Assembly: GCA_025359705.1 (NCBI GenBank)
Contig: JANYFS010000004.1
Coordinates: 1 to 6,323 of the forward strand
Direction of reading: 5' to 3'
Length of the DNA: 6,323 bases
Source: Deinococcales bacterium
Lineage (GTDB): Bacteria > Deinococcota > Deinococci > Deinococcales > Deinococcaceae
Shown here: in pieces, positions 1-5,998 of the stretch
Numbering within the stretch: position 1 is the first letter of the stretch
How the letters are laid out: the number at the start of each line of letters is the position of its first letter
The notes under the pieces: generated by a model
What the model saw: the letters and a program-made list of their open reading frames with translations, nothing else
Told to the model about the DNA's origin: nothing
The model's database searches: none
Program-made: the position numbers and the translations under genes

Positions 1-35
1 GAGTTTGCAGTAATGTTCTGATGCGCTGCCTGAGT

Positions 36-41
36 TATACT
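36..41 (+). promoter_or_regulatory. possible -10 box upstream of the beta-propeller gene
   Basis: TATACT resembles a sigma-70-type -10 element and would give a leader of roughly 45 nt that contains the Shine-Dalgarno. No convincing -35 is found 16-18 nt upstream. TACGAT at 55-60 is an alternative. Confidence 0.25.
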
Positions 42-76
42 GATTGAAAATCTGTACGATATCTAACAGACTGATC

Positions 77-83
77 AAGGGGA
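77..83 (+). promoter_or_regulatory. Shine-Dalgarno of the beta-propeller gene
   Basis: AAGGGGA ends 7 nt before the ATG at 91. It is the only clear ribosome binding site in the window and it fixes this start, whose N-terminus is otherwise odd (repeat-coded Ser/Thr). Confidence 0.65.
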
Positions 84-90
84 CGGTACC

Positions 91-1338
91 ATGCCTAACA
101 CAACATCCAGCACAACATCCAGCACAACATCCAACACAACCCGTTTAAGCACCCTAGTCACCCTAGTCACCGTGACCCTATGGGCGGGTGGGCTGACCGC
201 CACTCGAGCCGCCGACACTGCCACAGACTCGAGCGGTCTGGCAAAAAATACCTATCCCAAGTTTCGGGGGGATTTGCAAAATACTGGGCGCGGTGGAGGA
301 AGTGGGGCCACGGGCGAGAAGAAATGGGAGTTTGCCACAGGGTTTGAGATTTATTCCTCGCCTGCACTTGGGGCCGATGGCACGGTTTATATCGTCTCCA
401 ACGATCACCGTTTATATGCGCTGGACGGGCAAACAGGAGCCAAAAAATGGGATTTTGCCAGTGATACTTTGGGCGGCTCTTACGCCTCCCCAGGTCAGGC
501 TCCTGCAATTGGGGCCGATGGCACGGTCTATATTGGTGATCCTGGCGGTTACGATGACAACAACCGTGGACAAATTATCGCCCTAGACGGAAAAACAGGC
601 AAAAAGAAATGGGAATTTAAGGCCAAAGCCCCCGTGTATACCTCGCCGACCCTCGCCAACAATGGCATGGTCTACTTTGGCAGTAATGATGCCTTTTTGT
701 ATGCGGTAGACAGCAGCACGGGCAAGCAAAAATGGAAGCTCGAGAGTGGTGGGCAAATTCATTCATCGCCTGCGGTTGGCACCGATGGCACAGTTTATTT
801 TGGCTCGGACGATAAAAATCTCTATGCGGTCAACGGGACAACCGGCAAAATCCAGTGGCAATTTGCCACCAATTCCTATGTACACGCCTCCCCTACAGTT
901 GGCACGGACGGCACGGTTTATGTCTGCTCGGCGGGTAGCCTGACCACTGGCCCAGGAAATTTCTACGCCCTAGACGGGGCAACGGGCAAGCAAAAATGGG
1001 TTGCCGAAGAAGTGGGCGGGGAAGGTTCCCCAGCCCTTGCCAAAGATGGAACCCTATTTGTGCAAGACGGCGGAGGCCATATTTTTGCGCTGGACGGTAA
1101 AACGGGCGTAAAGAAATGGGATGTGGTGCATAGCGGGAGCAGAACTTCCCCTGCAATTGGCTCGGATGGCACGGTTTACGTTTTGGGTGGAAACACCCTC
1201 TATGCCCTAGACCCGAGCGATGGCAGCGCCAAATGGGATATTCAATTGGGCAAATTTGGGGTTTCTTCCCCTGCCATTGGCGCGGATGGCACGATCTATT
1301 TTGGCAGCGGTGATCAAAAAGTTTACGCAGTAAAGTAA
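91..1338 (+). CDS. secreted PQQ-type beta-propeller repeat protein (eight blades)
   Basis: Residues 86-415 hold eight repeats of about 40 aa with the core S-P-A-(I/L/V)-G-x-D-G-T-V-Y ... L-Y-A-(L/V)-D-x-x-T-G-K-x-K-W, the pattern of PQQ-like (PQQ_2/BamB-type) propeller blades. SP-type motifs lie near residues 90, 138 (AP), 185, 227, 267, 313, 353 and 393, and the blade-closing Trp residues near 79, 120, 174, 215, 256, 303, 343 and 382. The last blade lacks its TG-K-W strand, and residues 73-81 just before blade 1 supply one, so the ring probably closes by a velcro strand. A hydrophobic stretch (about 19-35) and a T-R-A|A-D site near 40/41 look like a signal peptide behind an unusual Ser/Thr-repeat n-region. 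There is no lipobox Cys and no dehydrogenase or cytochrome domain, so I infer a periplasmic or secreted scaffold. Actual PQQ binding is not shown. The start is supported by an upstream Shine-Dalgarno. Confidence 0.9.
   Translation: MPNTTSSTTSSTTSNTTRLSTLVTLVTVTLWAGGLTATRAADTATDSSGLAKNTYPKFRGDLQNTGRGGGSGATGEKKWEFATGFEIYSSPALGADGTVYIVSNDHRLYALDGQTGAKKWDFASDTLGGSYASPGQAPAIGADGTVYIGDPGGYDDNNRGQIIALDGKTGKKKWEFKAKAPVYTSPTLANNGMVYFGSNDAFLYAVDSSTGKQKWKLESGGQIHSSPAVGTDGTVYFGSDDKNLYAVNGTTGKIQWQFATNSYVHASPTVGTDGTVYVCSAGSLTTGPGNFYALDGATGKQKWVAEEVGGEGSPALAKDGTLFVQDGGGHIFALDGKTGVKKWDVVHSGSRTSPAIGSDGTVYVLGGNTLYALDPSDGSAKWDIQLGKFGVSSPAIGADGTIYFGSGDQKVYAVK
97..144 (+). repeat. 12-bp tandem repeat encoding the Ser/Thr-rich N-terminus
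   Basis: Three near-perfect 12-bp units (AACACAACATCC, then AGCACAACATCC twice) and a degenerate fourth start at the third codon of the propeller gene and encode repeated T-T-S-S. The period is four codons, so changes in copy number keep the frame. Confidence 0.85.
151..177 (+). repeat. 9-bp tandem repeat in the signal-peptide core
   Basis: Two exact copies of ACCCTAGTC and a degenerate third (ACCGTGACC) encode T-L-V, T-L-V, T-V-T in the hydrophobic core of the predicted signal peptide of the propeller gene. Confidence 0.7.
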
Positions 1339-1383
1339 CCCGTGCAATAACCCATAGAGTAACCCATAGAGTAACCCGTGAGA
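1336..1383 (+). repeat. 12-bp tandem repeat carrying in-frame stop codons
   Basis: There are four 12-bp units: TAACCCGTGCAA, TAACCCATAGAG twice, and TAACCCGTGAGA. The first TAA is the stop codon of the propeller gene, and each later unit repeats a TAA in the same frame. The array lies between the propeller gene and the next gene and does not overlap the preferred start of the latter (1438). Confidence 0.85.
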
Positions 1384-1424
1384 CGGGCAGGTTCGCATTC
1401 CCTCAAGCGCAGTGGGCTTGCTGC

Positions 1425-1430
1425 TACACT
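1425..1430 (+). promoter_or_regulatory. putative leaderless -10 box (TACACT)
   Basis: TACACT is followed by 7 nt and the ATG at 1438, so transcription would begin at or one base before the start codon. The -35 region is poor. The same hexamer and spacing occur upstream of the pseudouridine synthase gene. Confidence 0.45.
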
Positions 1431-1437
1431 GATGTTC

Positions 1438-2496
1438 ATGAACCCTTTAATTAAGCCACCCACCGAACCGCTACAGACCCTTCAAGCTGTGGGCAGTTCG
1501 GGTATGCTCGAGGCTGTGTGGCTGCTGCTGGGCGCGACTCTGTTGCTGATGATTGGAATTATGAAAATCATGAAGCTACGAACCCATAACCCTCGAGCGG
1601 GGCTGTGGGTTGTTTTACATTATCTGCTTTTTTTAATGCTGGCTTTGGTATTGCAAAGCTTAGCCGCGCCTTGGCCTACCGAGTGGGAGCATGATATTAA
1701 TTTTTATTCCATTCGAGATATTTTTATTGCATCTTTGATTGCGGTAGGTATTTTTATTTTTGCTTGGCTGCGCGAGCGCCAATTCCAAGCCAGCAACGAA
1801 ATGTCTGCTGTAGTAAATTACAAACCAAATTCACAAATAAACCCACAGGCAATACAGAAGATCCATGATTTAAAACTTGTTTTTCTGGGGTTTTTATTAT
1901 TTTTGACCACAATATTTAATTTTTTAGTGGTACAAAATTTTGATTTTCGCAAAAGTGGTCTCAAGGCTAGCGATACCATCATTCAGTCGTTTGCTAATAT
2001 GGTTATAACTTTGCATCACCGTATTGATTTATGGCCTAATGATATACAAAATTCAGAACTGATTCGTTGGAATATCATTATTCCTGCTCGAGATAAAGCC
2101 CGCCTCAGTATTATTCCTCAACAAAAGCCTTGGTCAGCTTATTTTGCAGCGTATACTAGTCAAAATAAAACCGTGCGCGGTGGATTTGTTTATGGTTGTG
2201 AATCGTGGTGGCTGATTTATGCTTCTTGGAAACGAGATCGCAAGGCTCCCAAAATCACTCGAGCAGATTTGTTACTAAGTGAGTTGAAAAATAGAAAACT
2301 CTCGAGCTTTCCTTGGAATTGGTTGGGGAAAACTAAAATTGCAGTGGAAAAAGTGGAACTCACCGAGAATGAAGGACAGTTTGCAGTCACAACCTCGAGC
2401 GGGGAAATTTGGAACTGGTCGCAAGATTATTATGACCAGTTTAGTTTTGTATCCAGTAGGGATCAAAACAAAAATTCTTGTGCTAAAACTGAATAA
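1438..2496 (+). CDS. unrecognised membrane protein with four predicted helices
   Basis: I do not recognise this 352-aa protein. The N-terminal half has four hydrophobic segments at about residues 23-41, 55-76, 93-111 and 146-165, with basic residues (KIMKLR; RERQ) next to the first and third. The remaining 185 or so residues are polar and rich in Trp and Tyr, and look like a soluble domain; no catalytic motif is apparent. The start was set at the ATG at 1438 because TACACT lies 7 nt upstream, as in the next gene. ATG 1432 and GTG 1378 are in the same frame, but GTG 1378 falls inside the tandem repeat and none of the three has a Shine-Dalgarno. The body of the gene (about 1680-2450) is visibly AT-richer than the neighbours, which may reflect acquisition or weak constraint, yet it carries six CTCGAG sites like its surroundings. 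Confidence 0.7.
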   Translation: MNPLIKPPTEPLQTLQAVGSSGMLEAVWLLLGATLLLMIGIMKIMKLRTHNPRAGLWVVLHYLLFLMLALVLQSLAAPWPTEWEHDINFYSIRDIFIASLIAVGIFIFAWLRERQFQASNEMSAVVNYKPNSQINPQAIQKIHDLKLVFLGFLLFLTTIFNFLVVQNFDFRKSGLKASDTIIQSFANMVITLHHRIDLWPNDIQNSELIRWNIIIPARDKARLSIIPQQKPWSAYFAAYTSQNKTVRGGFVYGCESWWLIYASWKRDRKAPKITRADLLLSELKNRKLSSFPWNWLGKTKIAVEKVELTENEGQFAVTTSSGEIWNWSQDYYDQFSFVSSRDQNKNSCAKTE

Positions 2497-2612
2497 GGAA
2501 GAGAAAGCGACATAATTGCTCGCGTTATCGTATATCTTGAAACACGTATGGAACTTTTATTTTAAGTTTTGGTACATCTTGCATATACCTATACTTTTTT
2601 AACTATTAACAG

Positions 2613-2618
2613 TACACT
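2613..2618 (+). promoter_or_regulatory. putative leaderless -10 box of the pseudouridine synthase gene
   Basis: TACACT is followed by exactly 7 nt and the ATG at 2626. The 129-nt gap (2497-2625) is AT-rich, has no CTCGAG site and no Shine-Dalgarno, and holds nothing else I can identify. A weak -35 candidate (TATACT at 2590-2595) sits 17 nt upstream. Confidence 0.5.
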
Positions 2619-2625
2619 CTATTTC

Positions 2626-3525
2626 ATGGTTTTAAACAACGGTTATTCTTACCTCGAGGAGTTGGGCGCTCGAGCGGTGGGGCATACTTTGCTTTCGTAT
2701 TTGACGCGCTATTTTTCGCACTCGAGCCAGCAGCTTTGGCAAGAGCGCTTGAAGGTGGGGGAAGTCTTGCTGGATGGAGTTCCCTCGAGGGGGGATGTGG
2801 TTTTGCGGGCAGGGCAGAAAATGGTATGGAACCGCCCCCCGTGGCTCGAGCAGGATGTGCCGCTGAATTATGGGCTGGTATACCAAGACCCGCATATTGT
2901 GGCAGTGAATAAACCTAGCGGCTTGCCGACGCTGCCTGGGGGCGGCTTTTTGCAACATACTTTGCTGAATGTGGTGCGCCAAGATTTCCCCGAGGCCAGC
3001 CCGCTGCACCGTTTGGGGCGCTGTACTTCGGGGTTGGTGCTGTTTGCCCGCGACAAGGTGGCGGCGGCCCAACTTTCCAAAGACCTGCGAGACCGTGACC
3101 TCGAGAAGCGGTATTTGGCTTTGGGGCAAGGGGTGGCGCAACAGGAACATTTTGAGATTCGGGCGGCGATTGGGCCTGTGCCACACCCGCATTTGGGTGA
3201 AGTTTTTGCTGCCAGTGCTACGGGTAAAGCCTCGCACAGTGTGGCGACTACCCTCGAGCAGCGGGAGGGGTCAACTTTATTTCAGGTGGATATTATGTCG
3301 GGCCGCCCGCACCAGATTCGGATTCATTTGGCCTATGTGGGGCATCCGTTGGTGGGTGATCCTCTGTATGCAGCGGGCGGTTTACCCCTGACGCATTTGC
3401 CTGGTTTACCTGGAGACGGCGGGTATTTTCTTCATGCAGCGCGGCTGGTGTTTTTGCATCCCATCTCGAGGGAGCAAGTTTTGCTCGAGGCGGAGATTCC
3501 TGAGATTTTGCGGGTGGGGGGTTAG
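2626..3525 (+). CDS. RluA-family RNA pseudouridine synthase homologue
   Basis: The family isomerises uridine to pseudouridine in rRNA or tRNA in the cytoplasm. In the 299-aa product, residues 20-70 resemble a short S4-like N-terminal region (VGEVLLDG, then GQKMVW-NRPPW). Residue 93 onward shows the RluA core: VNKPSGLPTLPGGG (about 94-107), HRLGRCTSG (128-136), KRYLAL (161-166), and GRPHQIRIHLAYVGHPLVGDPLY (226-248). The second motif is normally HRLDxxTSG with the catalytic Asp, but here residue 131 is Gly (codon GGG at 3016). I recall an RluA-like subfamily with HRLGRGTSG in cyanobacteria and plants, so this may be a subfamily trait rather than decay; the rest of the fold is intact. The start at 2626 was chosen over in-frame TTG 2569 because of the leaderless -10 box and because the extra residues match nothing in the family. 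RNA target unknown. Confidence 0.88.
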   Translation: MVLNNGYSYLEELGARAVGHTLLSYLTRYFSHSSQQLWQERLKVGEVLLDGVPSRGDVVLRAGQKMVWNRPPWLEQDVPLNYGLVYQDPHIVAVNKPSGLPTLPGGGFLQHTLLNVVRQDFPEASPLHRLGRCTSGLVLFARDKVAAAQLSKDLRDRDLEKRYLALGQGVAQQEHFEIRAAIGPVPHPHLGEVFAASATGKASHSVATTLEQREGSTLFQVDIMSGRPHQIRIHLAYVGHPLVGDPLYAAGGLPLTHLPGLPGDGGYFLHAARLVFLHPISREQVLLEAEIPEILRVGG

Positions 3526-3572
3526 CGCATTTGTCAGAGTGATAGACAGTTAAACTACCCAATTCAAAAATC

Positions 3573-3591
3573 GTTTCTTCGTCTGAGAAAC
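3573..3591 (-). terminator. possible terminator hairpin between the convergent genes
   Basis: GTTTCT and AGAAAC form a 6-bp stem around a 7-nt loop. Read on the minus strand it is followed by GATTTTTG, so it could end the exporter transcript 36 nt after its stop codon. On the plus strand only a short T-run (ATTTCC) follows. The stem is short and AT-rich, so the call is weak. Confidence 0.35.
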
Positions 3592-3626
3592 AGTATTTCC
3601 CACCCTGCTCGAGACGGATAACTGCT

Positions 3627-5150
3627 CTAGGGTTCGCGGATTCCTGTGGGCAAAAACATCATCAGGGCCACGGCTGCCTCCACAATCAAACCCCATTGCC
3701 CGTAACCCGAATAGTGGGCGATCACATCGGGGAGAATGGCGACCACTGCCGCGCCCAGTGCCACTTCTCTGGCATACGGGTTGGTTTTTCCCCAGCTTGC
3801 CATCTTCTCGAGGAACACCACCGCGCAGAGCATGGGTAGGGCGGCCTTAACAAAAGCCAAAGGCTCGAGGCCAATAGTGAGGGTGAGTAGTGCGCCCAAG
3901 GCCACGAAAAAGATGCCCAGCAAAATCAGACCAGGCAAAACCCGCCCGATGGTCAGTTCGGAACTGAGGATCGGCAGCAAGGGGGAAAGGGGCGCAGGGG
4001 CCACCAACCTCGAGACGATCAAGCCAATGATCACCGCTTGTAGAGAAATCCCAAAAATGGTGGTGGCGATGGGGTTGTTTTCCAGCAACAGCAGGGCCAA
4101 ACACGAAGCCAAAATGGGCAGATGCTCGAGGAAAGGGCGGCGATAAAACATCAGGGCGCTGCGCCAGAGCAGTGCACCTTGCACCCCCCACGAGGCGGGC
4201 GGCGGGGGCAAGAATACCGTGGGCTTGCTGCGCTGGCGGTCTGGCTCGAGCTGGGCTTTCAGGCGGCGCATTTCGTCTTGGTTGGGGACGGCGCGGGTCA
4301 TAGCCGACATATAAACGGTGCTTTGCAACTGGCTAAGCACGCGAGCTTGCCATAAAAAGGTGCTGGGCAGGCCATCGTGTAGGCTCGAGCGGGTGGCAAA
4401 ATGACTGAGGATGAGTAGGGCAATCGGGGCGATATAAGCCAGCGGAGATTGATCCCACAGCACATTCCACAAACCCACGGGGCTAAACATCCCCGTGACC
4501 GAAAACACCAGCACAAACAGGGTCAGCGCCCTCGAGAACACTTTGGCTTTGGGTTGGTGAATGTCCCTCGAGGCGTAAGAAAGCCAACCACACTCGAGCC
4601 ACACCCAGCCCAAAATCGGGGCCAGCAGCAGGGTTCCCCAAGGCAGGGTTCCCAAAAAGACATAGCAAAACAACATCCATAGGATCGCGGGCAGCAGAGC
4701 AATACCCACCGCCTTGACCCGCGCCAGACCGAGGGGCCAGCCCAAAATATCCGAACCCGCCAGCGGAGCCATGCCCAAACGGAATACATCTTGGGAGCGC
4801 AGGGGAATGGGGGAAATGCGGGTAGTCAGTAGGCGAAGCAGCAAAAAGGCCGCGCCAATCAGGGTCAGATAAAGCTGGAGTTTAGGCAGCAAAAGGGGTT
4901 TGGGCAGTGGTTTGAGGATTTGCAAACCCGAAATCAAAAAGCCCCCCCAGATTAACGCCACCCAAAAAAGGGTGTACCAGCCGATGGTATCGTTGATCCA
5001 TTTGATATAAGACCGCGTGGAGCGGCCCACGGTGAGGCTCCGCAGATAGGCCACCACTTTGCTCGAGGTGAGTTTGGAAAAATCGGGCTGAGTGCGGTCA
5101 TGTTTGGCAAAATTATTTGGGGAAGGTTCGGGATTGGGAATTTGGGTCAT
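3627..5150 (-). CDS. ABC exporter permease subunit, about 12 membrane segments
   Basis: This 507-aa polytopic protein should form the membrane channel for the ATPase encoded just upstream. Hydrophobic segments lie near residues 57-78, 91-108, 147-168, 170-192, 206-224, 236-252, 342-358, 364-383, 404-428, 432-448, 462-480 and 484-501. A polar loop (about 253-341) with PPPP and then a WRSALMFYRRP stretch separates two six-helix halves. I see no substrate-binding-protein docking motif typical of importers, and no binding-protein gene lies nearby, so an ABC-2-like exporter fits best; the substrate is unknown. The start overlaps the ATPase stop as ATGA. No Shine-Dalgarno precedes it (the mRNA there reads CACCTCCCT), so translation probably depends on coupling to the ATPase. 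The stop is TAG. Confidence 0.8.
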   Translation of the reverse strand: MTQIPNPEPSPNNFAKHDRTQPDFSKLTSSKVVAYLRSLTVGRSTRSYIKWINDTIGWYTLFWVALIWGGFLISGLQILKPLPKPLLLPKLQLYLTLIGAAFLLLRLLTTRISPIPLRSQDVFRLGMAPLAGSDILGWPLGLARVKAVGIALLPAILWMLFCYVFLGTLPWGTLLLAPILGWVWLECGWLSYASRDIHQPKAKVFSRALTLFVLVFSVTGMFSPVGLWNVLWDQSPLAYIAPIALLILSHFATRSSLHDGLPSTFLWQARVLSQLQSTVYMSAMTRAVPNQDEMRRLKAQLEPDRQRSKPTVFLPPPPASWGVQGALLWRSALMFYRRPFLEHLPILASCLALLLLENNPIATTIFGISLQAVIIGLIVSRLVAPAPLSPLLPILSSELTIGRVLPGLILLGIFFVALGALLTLTIGLEPLAFVKAALPMLCAVVFLEKMASWGKTNPYAREVALGAAVVAILPDVIAHYSGYGQWGLIVEAAVALMMFLPTGIREP

Positions 5151-5899
5151 AGGGAGGTGTCGAGTGATTTGTCGGGTGATTTGTCGGGTGATTTGTCTGA
5201 AGGTTTATCCAGCAAGGCTTTGCCAGCTTTCTTGGACGTGATCCGCTCGAGCAATTTTCCGTCCTCGAGGTCGGCTTGGCGGGCGTGCGGGATGCGCTCG
5301 AGCAACGAACGGGTGATCCCTTCTTGGTGAGCCGTCACCAAAATGCTGGCTCCCGATTTGATTTTGGCTGCCAAAATTTCCGATAAGGTTTCTTGGGCTT
5401 GCACGTCCAGCGCGTTGTATGGCTCGTCCAGGATGTACAGCGGCAGATCCAGACCCAAGGCCAAACTCAGGCTGAGCTTTTGCCGCATTCCCCTCGAGTG
5501 GGCGGTGGGGTACTCGCCAAGGTAGGGGGTAAGCTGGAATTGCTCGAGCAGCCCCAAAATTTTGGCCTCGGCATCACCCTGAAAATAAGACATGCTGCTG
5601 AAGCGAGCATGTTCGGAAAGGCTGAGGTCGTCGTAGAGCAGGGCTTCGTCTGGCACATAAATAAACTTAGATTTGGCCTTGAGGGTATACGGCGGCTCAC
5701 CCTTGATAAACACCTCACCACGGTAGGTCAGTAGGCCCACCAAAGCCCGCATCAGGGTACTTTTTCCCGCACCATTGCGCCCGCGCAGCCACATCAAATC
5801 GCCTTTTTTTAGGGTCAGCGATATATCATCCAATATTTGTCTTTGGGACAACACCACCTCGAGGGATCGGATCTCGAGCGGCAAAATTTCTTCGGTCAT
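5147..5899 (-). CDS. ABC transporter ATP-binding protein
   Basis: This 250-aa nucleotide-binding subunit would power the exporter with the permease that follows it. Walker A is GRNGAGKST (40-48), the signature HSRGMRQ (134-140) replaces the canonical LSGGQ, as is usual in CcmA-like exporter ATPases, Walker B is LYILDEP (154-160), the D-loop is ALD (163-165), and the H-loop His is at 191 (VTAHQ). The Q-loop position reads YVPDE (81-85), with Asp or Glu where Gln is typical. From about residue 229 the protein ends in a hydrophilic DKSP-repeat tail that is not part of the fold. The start at 5899 is supported by a leaderless-type promoter. The stop overlaps the permease start by 4 nt, so the two form one operon. 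Confidence 0.92.
   Translation of the reverse strand: MTEEILPLEIRSLEVVLSQRQILDDISLTLKKGDLMWLRGRNGAGKSTLMRALVGLLTYRGEVFIKGEPPYTLKAKSKFIYVPDEALLYDDLSLSEHARFSSMSYFQGDAEAKILGLLEQFQLTPYLGEYPTAHSRGMRQKLSLSLALGLDLPLYILDEPYNALDVQAQETLSEILAAKIKSGASILVTAHQEGITRSLLERIPHARQADLEDGKLLERITSKKAGKALLDKPSDKSPDKSPDKSLDTSL
5154..5213 (-). repeat. 12-bp tandem repeat encoding the DKSP tail of the ATPase
   Basis: On the plus strand GATTTGTCGGGT occurs twice exactly (5166-5177, 5178-5189), with degenerate units on both sides. On the coding strand it gives D-K-S-P repeated, then D-K-S-L and D-T-S-L. The period preserves the frame. The tail is charged and probably disordered. Confidence 0.8.
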
Positions 5900-5906
5900 G
5901 TGCTAC

Positions 5907-5935
5907 ATCATAGTGGCTCAATATGAATCTGGCAG
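5907..5935 (-). promoter_or_regulatory. promoter of the ABC exporter operon (leaderless type)
   Basis: Read on the minus strand: CTGCCA (5935-5930, four of six matches to TTGACA), a 17-nt spacer, TATGAT (5912-5907), 7 nt, then the ATG at 5899. It is the best promoter in the window by consensus and spacing. No Shine-Dalgarno lies between the -10 box and the ATG. Confidence 0.6.
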
Positions 5936-5945
5936 GGACACACCC

Positions 5946-5998
5946 AGATTTTATAGACTCGCAGATTTTTATAGACTCGCAGATTTTTATAGACCCAC
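5946..5998 (-). repeat. 18-bp tandem repeat at the 3' end of priA with in-frame stops
   Basis: On the plus strand AGATTTTTATAGACTCGC is present as one exact copy (5963-5980), one copy lacking a single T (5946-5962), and a partial copy (5981-5998). The priA stop TAA (5987-5989) lies in the rightmost copy, and TAA recurs in frame at 5969 and 5951. The array sits just upstream of the exporter promoter. Confidence 0.8.

Noticed and set aside
1207..1398. Minus-strand frame with Y-G-L-L repeats
   Set aside because: It is the reverse reading of the 12-bp stop-codon repeat and overlaps the propeller gene; no start signal.
1378..1437. GTG at 1378 or ATG at 1432 as start of the membrane protein
   Set aside because: The GTG lies in the tandem repeat without a Shine-Dalgarno, and ATG 1432 is too close to the -10 box; ATG 1438 has the same spacing as the other leaderless starts.
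2548..2565. Five-codon frame (ATG to TAA) in the gap before the pseudouridine synthase
   Set aside because: Too short, with no Shine-Dalgarno and no attenuator-like structure that I can see.
2569..2625. TTG at 2569 as an upstream start of the pseudouridine synthase
   Set aside because: The extra 19 residues are hydrophobic and unlike the family, and the -10 box would fall inside the coding region.
2632..3237. 201-aa open frame antisense to the pseudouridine synthase gene
   Set aside because: It lies wholly inside a gene with clear family motifs, has no recognisable domain, and is explained by the codon bias of the opposite strand.
5946..5998. CRISPR-like array
   Set aside because: The units abut with no unique spacers and are only 17-18 bp; this is a simple tandem repeat.
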